DNA of 5,749 nucleotides, taken from Dysgonamonadaceae bacterium (lineage in GTDB: Bacteria > Bacteroidota > Bacteroidia > Bacteroidales > Azobacteroidaceae). Location of the stretch: assembly GCA_031276105.1 (NCBI GenBank), contig JAISNS010000176.1:1-5749 (forward strand). Reading direction: 5' to 3'. Positions 1 to 5,749 of this stretch are shown in pieces (the first letter of the stretch is position 1; the number at the start of each line of letters is the position of its first letter). A program made the translations under genes and the position numbers. A model generated the notes under the pieces. It saw only the letters and a program-made list of their open reading frames with translations. It was not told where the DNA came from and searched no databases.

Positions 1-2561
1 TAGGTGTATTCGTTCCGGGCTTCGGCGACCGGACTTTTTATATCTATCCGTTGCGGCAGATTCAGGCGGTTGTACTTGATTTCGGAAATACCTTTGTTTA
101 AGTCTTGCGTCATAGCGCCATTCGCATTGTAAGTATATTCCACACTGCTGCCTTTCTTGTAGTCCTTGAAATCCGAAGGATTCGACAAAACATTTTCTCC
201 CGAATCGTTGATATTGCGCAACTGGTTCGTGTTTCCGTAATTCATTGTCAGACGGTCGATATACCCGTAAGCGCCCAGCGCAGGATATATTCCCCCATAG
301 CGATATAAAGAGGTTATGTTTCCGTGCTTGTCGTAAGTGTAAGTGGCGCTGTACTTTTCCCTGTTGAATCCTGAAAAAGAAGCCGATCTAATTCGGGAGA
401 GATTGTCATAACCAAAAGAGTAATTCTGACGATAACGGTCTTGAAACCAGCTCATACTGCTTATATTCCCGTTGTAGGTGTAACTTAACAATTCGTCAAA
501 ATGATAATTATTGATTCCGTTTAACCACGATCGGATATTATAGGCATACGTCGTTTCAAGTTTACTTTGATTGTTGGCTTTCGTGGCTTTCAGCCGTCCC
601 AATTCATCGTAGGTATTGTTGGCCAATACCATTTCCGCTCCCGTATTCAACTGATGCTTCGTTTGCGTCAACCGTCCGGCGTGGTCGTAAACGTAGGTAT
701 AAACTTCGGTTTGGGTAGCTTTCCCGCTTGCGGAATGTATCAACTTTCGTTTGGTCGGCTGCCCGGTGAAGTTATAGGCGAGGTATTCTTTTTCCACACC
801 ACTCAGATGGTTTTCAGATTTCGATTGAACCAACTGCCCCCGGTAATCGTAATACATCACCGAAGCCAGATACTCCCAACTCATATCAGAGGCGACAAAC
901 ATGTCGGGGTTAGTCATGCCAACGGTTGTTCCTGCCGGAAGCGTTCCCGCTTTTGCCGGTGCTGCTTCTTCGTAATATTTGGCCTTTTGCAGGTTGGGGA
1001 CGACACGAGTCAGGGAATCCCCAATCGTCACAACGGCAGGCTTATCGATAATCGTTATCGAATCGCGGGCTATCGCGGTTAATTCCTTATTATAAGCGAC
1101 CAGCGTTCCCGTCAACAGGCCCTTGTGTTCGTAACCCTGCGTCCCGCTGTGCTGTTCTCCATAGCCGGAAACCGTTTCGTATTTGAAATCGCTGTTGGTT
1201 TTCGACGGAATGCCGTTGTAACCCATAAACTCGTAATTGTCGTAGTAATTGACCGATAATACTTTTGCCGAAGTTAAAGTTATCCCGCTCAACGTGTAGC
1301 CTTTATAAGTGTTGGTCGCATTGACGCGCTCTGCTTTGACGACAACGCTCGCTAAAGGATTTCCGTCGTAAGCGAGGGTATTTTTGCAAAAACCGCTTAA
1401 CACAACCCGCCCGAAGACGTCGGGAATCGAAAACGACCATTCGCCGGTTTTGCGCTGTTCTCCGTCCTGAGAAAAAATCAGCCGGTCAGCTTTGTCATAG
1501 ACGTAATACACCCAATCGGCGCCCGGAATCTTTTTGGCAATACAGCGGTTACGGCTGTCATATTTGTATTGATAAATGTAATTGTTCAGATTAGCTGTTG
1601 TAACGGAAGAGGCATCAGCCGCTATAGGCGGGATGACAAATCGGAGATTTCCAAAATCATCATAGACGTAGTAGGTGTCATGTTTGATATTACCGTCCAT
1701 TTGTCGCTGTAACACCACTTGACCTAATTTATCCTTAAATTCGTAAGACACATTATTTTCTTCGTCGGTCATTTTAGTAACATACAATTGATTGTCGGCA
1801 TAATTTCCGTTTTTCACGAGATTGTCGCCCGAAACAGCATAGCTCAAACAAGAATAAGTGGAATTATTGGTCAAATATTCCGTTTTTAGCGACTTGTCAT
1901 TATTGTGCCATGCCGCCCCCGGAGCATATTGTTGAGTAATCCGGTTCAGGGGCGACGCTTCATACACCGGATAGGAATAAGGAGCGGCGTCGGCAACGGC
2001 GTTGTAAGTCGTATTGTTGTAAGTAGCCGATGCTTTGTTTTGAAAATCCGTGAAATTGACAAAGGCGCCGTTATTATTCGTTGCCCGGGCAGGCAACCAG
2101 GATTTACTTTCCCGTCCGAAACCGTCGTATTCCTGATAAGTAACCAAATCGGCTTTTGTCGGGGTAATCCCTTTTTGTACGGTTTCAAGCGGGCGTCCCA
2201 AACCATCGAAATATTGAACGGAAACTTGGGCATTGGCGTTCCGTGCCAAAGTAAGACTTATTTGAGAAATATTCACGCTGTCTGTTTCCGATAAAGGAGT
2301 AACCGTAACAACATAATTTTGATCGTCCGAAAGATTCAACGATTGAGTTACGTAAGGCGAACAGTAAGCGTCGCCGGTTTTCATACTTAAACTTTTCCCC
2401 TGAGCGCTTGTAAACGAAAAGCCAGGCTTCAGGATAATTGCAGCACAAGCATTGATAACGCCTCCCTTTGTATTGGACGTATTAAGAACAAGTGTATCCT
2501 GCGCCGTCAATCGAAACAGGCCAAGCATGGAAACGATAATAATAAATAATAGCTGTTTCAT
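1..2561 (-). CDS. RHS repeat protein with DUF6443-like N-terminal region, secreted; C-terminus beyond the left edge
   Basis: The frame is open from the ATG at 2561 to the left edge (853 complete codons, no stop), so the protein is C-terminally truncated by the window. Residues 1-21 (MKQLLFIIIVSMLGLFRLTAQ) form a signal peptide without a lipobox cysteine, implying Sec export to the periplasm or beyond. Around residues 115-124 is VQYFDGLGRP and around 199-207 VYEASPLNR, both typical of the DUF6443 region that opens Bacteroidota RHS proteins. YD-type repeats follow: YYVYDDFGNLRFVIPP (297-312), YKYDSRNR (332-339), YVYDKADRL (353-361), YVYDHAGRL (623-631), YDELGRL (651-657), FGYDNLSRI (716-724), YTYDKHGNI (741-749) and YTYNANGAMTQD (809-820), then KGISEIKYNRLNLP (823-836), which in this family lies just before the RHS-associated core. 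RHS repeats of known structure build a beta-cage shell that can enclose a C-terminal toxin. The core and variable tip are not visible here, so function is unknown. The start lies 23 bp after the upstream T9SS-tail gene, suggesting co-transcription. G+C is lower than in the glutaminase gene. Confidence 0.95.
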   Translation of the reverse strand, partial: MKQLLFIIIVSMLGLFRLTAQDTLVLNTSNTKGGVINACAAIILKPGFSFTSAQGKSLSMKTGDAYCSPYVTQSLNLSDDQNYVVTVTPLSETDSVNISQISLTLARNANAQVSVQYFDGLGRPLETVQKGITPTKADLVTYQEYDGFGRESKSWLPARATNNNGAFVNFTDFQNKASATYNNTTYNAVADAAPYSYPVYEASPLNRITQQYAPGAAWHNNDKSLKTEYLTNNSTYSCLSYAVSGDNLVKNGNYADNQLYVTKMTDEENNVSYEFKDKLGQVVLQRQMDGNIKHDTYYVYDDFGNLRFVIPPIAADASSVTTANLNNYIYQYKYDSRNRCIAKKIPGADWVYYVYDKADRLIFSQDGEQRKTGEWSFSIPDVFGRVVLSGFCKNTLAYDGNPLASVVVKAERVNATNTYKGYTLSGITLTSAKVLSVNYYDNYEFMGYNGIPSKTNSDFKYETVSGYGEQHSGTQGYEHKGLLTGTLVAYNKELTAIARDSITIIDKPAVVTIGDSLTRVVPNLQKAKYYEEAAPAKAGTLPAGTTVGMTNPDMFVASDMSWEYLASVMYYDYRGQLVQSKSENHLSGVEKEYLAYNFTGQPTKRKLIHSASGKATQTEVYTYVYDHAGRLTQTKHQLNTGAEMVLANNTYDELGRLKATKANNQSKLETTYAYNIRSWLNGINNYHFDELLSYTYNGNISSMSWFQDRYRQNYSFGYDNLSRIRSASFSGFNREKYSATYTYDKHGNITSLYRYGGIYPALGAYGYIDRLTMNYGNTNQLRNINDSGENVLSNPSDFKDYKKGSSVEYTYNANGAMTQDLNKGISEIKYNRLNLPQRIDIKSPVAEARNEYT

Positions 2562-2584
2562 AGGTAAATAAATTAAAAGTTATA
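2562..2584 (-). promoter_or_regulatory. Short AT-rich gap with the translation start region of the RHS gene
   Basis: Only 23 bp separate the TGA of the T9SS-tail gene from the ATG of the RHS gene, too little for an independent promoter of normal layout. In the minus direction it reads TATAACTTTTAATTTATTTA then CCT before the ATG. There is no purine-rich Shine-Dalgarno sequence. Unstructured AT-rich leaders are the norm for translation initiation in Bacteroidota. The spacing supports one shared transcript for the two genes. Confidence 0.5.
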
Positions 2585-3709
2585 TCATCTTTTCATTATT
2601 ATTTCACTTACTAAATATTCATCCAACCACATGTCTAAGATGTAGTTGTTTATGGGAAGCGTGTTTAAGTCAAACTGAAAGCGGCATATTCCCGCCGGAT
2701 AATTTCCCTTGTTTTCGTCTAAGGCAATCAGTCCCATCGTGTTGCGCAGTTGTATCCGCACGGTTGCCGGCTGGGGCAAATAGAGTTCCACTTCCAGGGG
2801 ATTGTACTTGACCGGATTGGGGAAAATATTATAGCTTAACCCTTTCCACGGATCAACGCTTGCATTTTCCGTTTCTTCCTGCAAAGCCAGGTTTTCATTA
2901 TCGTCTTCCAGATAATAATGTTCCTGCGGAGGGAAGAAAAACGCGGTTTCAAACCGGCCGGTTTCCGTAGAATCGCGGTAAACGATGTTCCGTACCGTTT
3001 CAAAAATCGGATAGCGATACCCTTTGGAATACCACCGGTACGTTTCCATGCGGGTGTTTACGGTCACGCTGTCGCCGGCTTCCGTGAGCAAATGTTCCGA
3101 AAAAGTCCGGAGGGATTGAGTGCGTAACACGTGTTTCAGGGTATCGCCCGAAGGCAGAATCATCATTCCGTAAGCATCGGCTTCCAACTGCACCTTGCCG
3201 GTCGTTTCAAAGGGAACGCTTCCGGAATACAGTCCCCGGCTGCCGTAAGCGGCTGTATGGCGATCTTTGTACTTCATTGGGAAAATGTCGGCCAGCAGGG
3301 GCGGATCGTATTGCAGGAGTGTAGCCGCGTTTTCGTGTCCCAGCGCCCACAGGCAACTGTCTGTAAAGCGGTAATAGTACATCGTATAATGTTCGGTGCC
3401 GATAAACAGTTGATCATCACCAAGTTCCGAAACAGGAATTGTATCCTTGCCCAGAATATAAATGGAATCCCGGATTAAATACGGTTCCGAATAGGTGAGC
3501 GTATATTCGTCGTTGACGGAGGTCAATGTTCCGAAGTCCCAGAGGACATTTTCGCCCGAACGTCCGGGGTCTTTATACTGCACCTGCTGTTTAATGATTT
3601 CATCGCCGGGGCGAGGCAGGTTCAGTTCTTTTCTAATCGTTGGCTGCGCGGAAAGCATTACGCTAACGCTTGTAAAAAATGTTGCCGTTAAAAATGATTT
3701 TGTCTTCAT
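2585..3709 (-). CDS. Secreted protein with T9SS type A C-terminal sorting domain, function unknown
   Basis: This is a 374-residue protein starting at the ATG at 3709. The frame extends to a TTG at 3733, but the ATG is preferred because it puts the signal peptide MKTKSFLTATFFTSVSVMLSAQ right at the N-terminus. The last ~82 residues (293-374) look like a type A Por secretion tail: YNIFPNPVKYNPLEVEL opens it, a central LRNTMG...NKGNYPAGICRF stretch follows, and it ends in the basic IIMKR. Such tails direct export across the outer membrane by the type IX system and are usually removed or anchored at the surface. The middle (about 23-290) is rich in Tyr, Asp and Thr and looks like an all-beta exoprotein, with GENVLWDFGTL near its start and LRTQSLRTF near residue 205. 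I recognise no enzyme motif or catalytic residues. I have the impression of similar proteins next to RHS genes in Bacteroidales, but cannot verify it here. It is the likely first gene of a two-gene unit with the RHS gene. Export and sorting are well supported; the molecular role is not. Confidence 0.9.
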   Translation of the reverse strand: MKTKSFLTATFFTSVSVMLSAQPTIRKELNLPRPGDEIIKQQVQYKDPGRSGENVLWDFGTLTSVNDEYTLTYSEPYLIRDSIYILGKDTIPVSELGDDQLFIGTEHYTMYYYRFTDSCLWALGHENAATLLQYDPPLLADIFPMKYKDRHTAAYGSRGLYSGSVPFETTGKVQLEADAYGMMILPSGDTLKHVLRTQSLRTFSEHLLTEAGDSVTVNTRMETYRWYSKGYRYPIFETVRNIVYRDSTETGRFETAFFFPPQEHYYLEDDNENLALQEETENASVDPWKGLSYNIFPNPVKYNPLEVELYLPQPATVRIQLRNTMGLIALDENKGNYPAGICRFQFDLNTLPINNYILDMWLDEYLVSEIIMKR

Positions 3710-3765
3710 ATCTGATATTTTAGTTTTTATCAAGGTTTCATTAAAATCATCAAGACATTTTTATC

Positions 3766-3805
3766 AAATCGCAGTAATGACTTTCGGAAATCATTACTAC
3801 GATTT
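3766..3805 (-). other. Long AT-rich inverted repeat (RNA hairpin) in the spacer
   Basis: Bases 3766-3780 and 3791-3805 are complementary over 15 positions with one mismatch (3772 against 3799). In minus-strand RNA that position becomes a G-U wobble, so the stem is continuous there but interrupted by an A-C mismatch in plus-strand RNA. The 10-nt loop (UUUCCGAAAG) can add about three further pairs and leave a CCGA tetraloop. It lies 57-96 nt upstream of the ATG at 3709 and 60 nt after the glutaminase-family stop. It could be a second terminator, part of the 5' leader of the T9SS/RHS unit, or a binding site for a dimeric regulator. No long U-run follows. Confidence 0.5.
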
Positions 3806-3826
3806 CTTTTATTACTCCATCGTTGA

Positions 3827-3852
3827 TAACAAGGGGGCAAGCCCCCTTGTTA
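3827..3852 (-). terminator. GC-rich hairpin just after the glutaminase-family gene, probable mRNA 3' end
   Basis: A perfect inverted repeat pairs 3827-3837 with 3842-3852 (11 bp, five consecutive G-C pairs at the top) around a 4-nt loop. In minus-strand RNA the upper stem reads AAGGGGG-CUUG-CCCCCUU. It begins 13 nt after the TGA at 3866, the usual place for a transcript end. The sequence after it on the minus strand (ATCAACGATGGAG) has no U-run, so it is not a textbook intrinsic terminator. It may instead protect the mRNA 3' end or act with another factor. It separates the glutaminase-family gene from the T9SS/RHS unit. Confidence 0.6.
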
Positions 3853-3865
3853 ATGCCACACTTTC

Positions 3866-5749
3866 TCATTTCCTTTCCATTTTCCCTTCCAGCAGTTTGA
3901 TGAAATACCCGCCGACGACGGCGCGAGCCTGAAAGCCCGACTGTTTCGCCGTATCGGTATAGTACCAATCGGTCATTGGGACACGCGACGGGGTTTCGTT
4001 CACGAACTTATAGAGCGGCGATATGAATTGTTGAAACGTTTCCAGGTCGTTGCTCAGCGTGGCCGTCCAGACAATCCAGTCCGACTTGGTATAGGTCTTC
4101 CGGTTGTCTAAGGGCAGTCCGTATGCGTTTTGCTTGGTCAGGTAATAGGCAATTTCCGTTTGCGCAATTTCGTCGGGGAAGATATTCAGTTTCATGAGTT
4201 TGTTCCACACGAGGTTGTATTTCTGGCTCCACGATGCCGGTTGGTCGAAGGTCAGGCGGTAGTGGTCGCCGTCGTTGGCCATTGCCGCCCATTCTTTTGC
4301 CATGTCTTTTGCCTTTTGGGTATAGCGGTCGGCCACGTCTTTCTTGTTCAGTTTATCGGCCAAGTAGCCATAGGAGGCGATGCCGAGGATGGCTTTGACC
4401 GACAGGTTGGCGTTGTGCGCAAAATGGCCGGCGAAGTCGTCGGTACAGAGTTGGTTTTCGGGGTCGAGACCTTCTTTGACCAAGTAGTCTGTCCAAACGG
4501 TGAGCACGTCCCAATGCTTTTCGGCATAGCCGGCATTGCCTTCGACGGAGGCGATGGCGGCCGCAAGTATCAGCATGTTGCCCGACTCTTCGAGCGGCAT
4601 ATCGCCGCCATAGGTTTGGCCGTTAGCCAGGGGATAAGTGCCCACGTCGTGGGCGGCAAACGGTTTTGTCCATCGTCCGCTTTCGCTGTAATAGAAAATA
4701 TGGTTCATGAGGCCTTTCACCAATTCCACGTTGTAGAGGAGGAAGAGGGGCGCCGAAGGATAAGTGATATCTACCGTTCCGATCGATCCGTTGCTGAAGT
4801 TTTCTTTCGACAAGAAGAGGAGGTCGCCGTTGGGGGCTTCCACCAATTTGTGGGCGGCAATGGCTTGGCGGTAGGCTAAGGCGCAGAGTTCGGCATATTC
4901 TTTTCCGCCGGCTTGGCGGGCGTCTTCGATCAGTTGACGGTCGAAGGCGTAGCACTTATTGATCAGCGAGCAATATTCGGCGTGGGCGGCAGCAAAGACA
5001 GAGAATATGTCGCGGTCGCCGCGGCGGTTCCAATAGGGGCGCAGGTTTTCGCCGAAATATTGGATGGAATAGAGGTCGTCGTAGCCCACCATGATTTTTC
5101 CTTCGGCTTCGGCGGTTGTTCCCAGCTTCCGGGTCAGGGCGAGCTTGGTACCTTCGGCGGCATAGTCGGTGTTTTCTTTTTCGGCCACGAGATAGAAGTA
5201 GCCCCAATCGATGCGCAAGTCGTCGCCTTTCTTGGCGAGGATGTTTTGGTCAACGCTACCGGTTTTGAGGTAAACCAGTCCGTCGCGTTCGATGGCTTCC
5301 GACGTCGATTGCTGGTAGGGCGTGTTGAGCGCCCAATGGGCGGCGGCTTCGAAATAGATTTCCACTTCGTGGGCTTGGCCGTCGGTCGAGGCAACTTCGT
5401 AGGAGATGTAGTTGACGGGGCGCGAGAGCAGTTCGAGGTTGTCCAGGAGCAAGGGGGCGGTGAAGGTCAGCTTCAGGTTGACGGCGCCGCAGGCAAAGGA
5501 GTAATGGGTTTGCGTGGCCTGCACATCGACCGATTGCTGCACGGCTGTTTGTTCAAAGGCGACCGTTGGCTTCGTGGCGGCCAGGATGCCAAAGTCGAGC
5601 AAGCCGTTGGCCACCGGATTGTGGCAATAAGCGGCCAGCACGTTTTTGCCTTCGCGGATGGTTTGCAGCGCTTCGGGCGGTATCTTCACGCTGGCGTTTT
5701 TGTTGCAGCAGCGAAAGTCGCCCGTCAGTTTCACTCCGTTGAGATAAAA
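3866..5749 (-). CDS. Glutaminase-family protein (DUF5127/DUF4965/DUF1793), 5' end beyond the right edge
   Basis: The frame is open from the right edge to a TGA at 3868-3866, giving 627 residues of a longer protein. The GTG at 5734 is not a real start: FYLNG precedes it in frame and continues a jelly-roll-like strand (about residues 1-55, with REGKNVLAAYCHNP and DFGIL), as in N-terminal sugar-binding-like modules. Approximate order after that: DUF5127-like region (60-245), DUF4965-like helical region (260-445), DUF1793-like region (450-618). Family hallmarks are dense: SIGTVDITYPSAPLFLLYN (322-340), AHDVGTYPLANGQ (366-378), MPLEESGNMLIL (384-395), CTDDFAGHFAHNANLS (435-450), WSQKYNLVWNKL (507-518), YGLPLDNRKTYTKSDW (543-558), PMTDWYYT (591-598) and GFQARAVVGG (605-614). 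The family is named after fungal glutaminase GtaA, which hydrolyses glutamine to glutamate. Bacteroidota members are numerous, mostly exported and largely uncharacterised, and the helical-hairpin fold resembles glycoside hydrolases, so the substrate here is uncertain. The signal peptide, if any, is off the window. G+C is clearly higher than in the two genes downstream. Confidence 0.93.
   Translation of the reverse strand, partial: FYLNGVKLTGDFRCCNKNASVKIPPEALQTIREGKNVLAAYCHNPVANGLLDFGILAATKPTVAFEQTAVQQSVDVQATQTHYSFACGAVNLKLTFTAPLLLDNLELLSRPVNYISYEVASTDGQAHEVEIYFEAAAHWALNTPYQQSTSEAIERDGLVYLKTGSVDQNILAKKGDDLRIDWGYFYLVAEKENTDYAAEGTKLALTRKLGTTAEAEGKIMVGYDDLYSIQYFGENLRPYWNRRGDRDIFSVFAAAHAEYCSLINKCYAFDRQLIEDARQAGGKEYAELCALAYRQAIAAHKLVEAPNGDLLFLSKENFSNGSIGTVDITYPSAPLFLLYNVELVKGLMNHIFYYSESGRWTKPFAAHDVGTYPLANGQTYGGDMPLEESGNMLILAAAIASVEGNAGYAEKHWDVLTVWTDYLVKEGLDPENQLCTDDFAGHFAHNANLSVKAILGIASYGYLADKLNKKDVADRYTQKAKDMAKEWAAMANDGDHYRLTFDQPASWSQKYNLVWNKLMKLNIFPDEIAQTEIAYYLTKQNAYGLPLDNRKTYTKSDWIVWTATLSNDLETFQQFISPLYKFVNETPSRVPMTDWYYTDTAKQSGFQARAVVGGYFIKLLEGKMERK

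Noticed and set aside
567..1082. 171-codon open frame on the plus strand
   Set aside because: It is antisense to the RHS gene, whose frame is confirmed by repeated YD motifs through the same stretch; the plus-strand translation resembles no protein family.
1946..2448. Two minus-strand frames (1946-2233 and 2185-2448) inside the RHS gene
   Set aside because: They are out of frame with the RHS reading frame, which encodes the signal peptide and DUF6443-like motifs over the same bases.
1..2561. RHS gene as a pseudogene or frameshifted gene
   Set aside because: Translating codon by codon from the ATG at 2561 gives 853 uninterrupted codons to the left edge with family motifs throughout; no stop or shift is present.
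3710..3733. Upstream TTG start at 3733 for the T9SS-tail protein
   Set aside because: It would add eight charged or polar residues before the signal peptide and uses a rare start codon, while an ATG at 3709 gives a standard signal peptide.
3732..3736. Bacteroides-type promoter upstream of the T9SS-tail gene
   Set aside because: A TTTG occurs on the minus strand at 3768-3765, but no TAnnTTTG -7 box lies at a suitable distance, so I do not call a promoter.
3131..3932. Two plus-strand frames (3131-3478 and 3495-3932)
   Set aside because: Both are mostly antisense to the T9SS-tail gene; the second also runs through both spacer hairpins and into the glutaminase-family gene. Neither has a signal peptide or domain.
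4130..4879. 249-codon open frame on the plus strand
   Set aside because: It lies entirely antisense to the well-supported glutaminase-family gene, has a low-complexity Val/Gly/His/Phe-rich translation, and shows no family motif; it is a by-product of the GC-rich codons on the other strand.
5732..5734. GTG at 5734 as the start of the glutaminase-family gene
   Set aside because: The frame continues upstream to the window edge with a family-like YLNG strand, and a start here would lack a signal peptide and cut into a beta domain.

Overview
The window looks like part of a Bacteroidota chromosome, most likely a Bacteroidales gut or oral lineage (Bacteroides, Parabacteroides, Dysgonomonas or Tannerella type). 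Three things point there: an RHS protein of the Bacteroidota style with a DUF6443-like N-terminal region, a secreted protein with a type IX secretion (T9SS) type A C-terminal tail, and a large secreted-type glutaminase-family protein (DUF5127/DUF4965/DUF1793). Start regions are AT-rich and lack clear Shine-Dalgarno sequences, as is common in this phylum. No plus-strand gene, tRNA, rRNA, CRISPR array or insertion sequence is visible.

All three real genes lie on the minus strand, so transcription runs from right to left. From 5749 down to 3866 is the 3' part (627 codons plus stop) of the glutaminase-family gene; its start and signal peptide lie beyond the right edge. A spacer of about 156 bp (3710-3865) follows and holds two strong inverted repeats: a GC-rich hairpin 13 nt after the stop, probably the mRNA 3' end, and an AT-rich hairpin that pairs fully only as minus-strand RNA. 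Next is a 374-residue secreted protein (3709-2585) with a signal peptide and a T9SS type A sorting tail. Only 23 bp later an RHS-repeat gene starts at 2561 and stays open through the left edge (853 codons seen). Its RHS core and any variable C-terminal domain are off the window.

The close spacing suggests that the T9SS-tail protein and the RHS protein form one transcription unit, possibly two exported partners of one surface or secreted system. The glutaminase-family gene looks like a separate unit: it is followed by a hairpin and has visibly higher G+C (38 of 60 bases in 5401-5460, against 21 of 60 in 1741-1800 inside the RHS gene). The most interesting element is the T9SS-tail/RHS pair, because RHS proteins often carry polymorphic C-terminal toxin domains. 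That part cannot be seen here, so the toxin idea remains untested.
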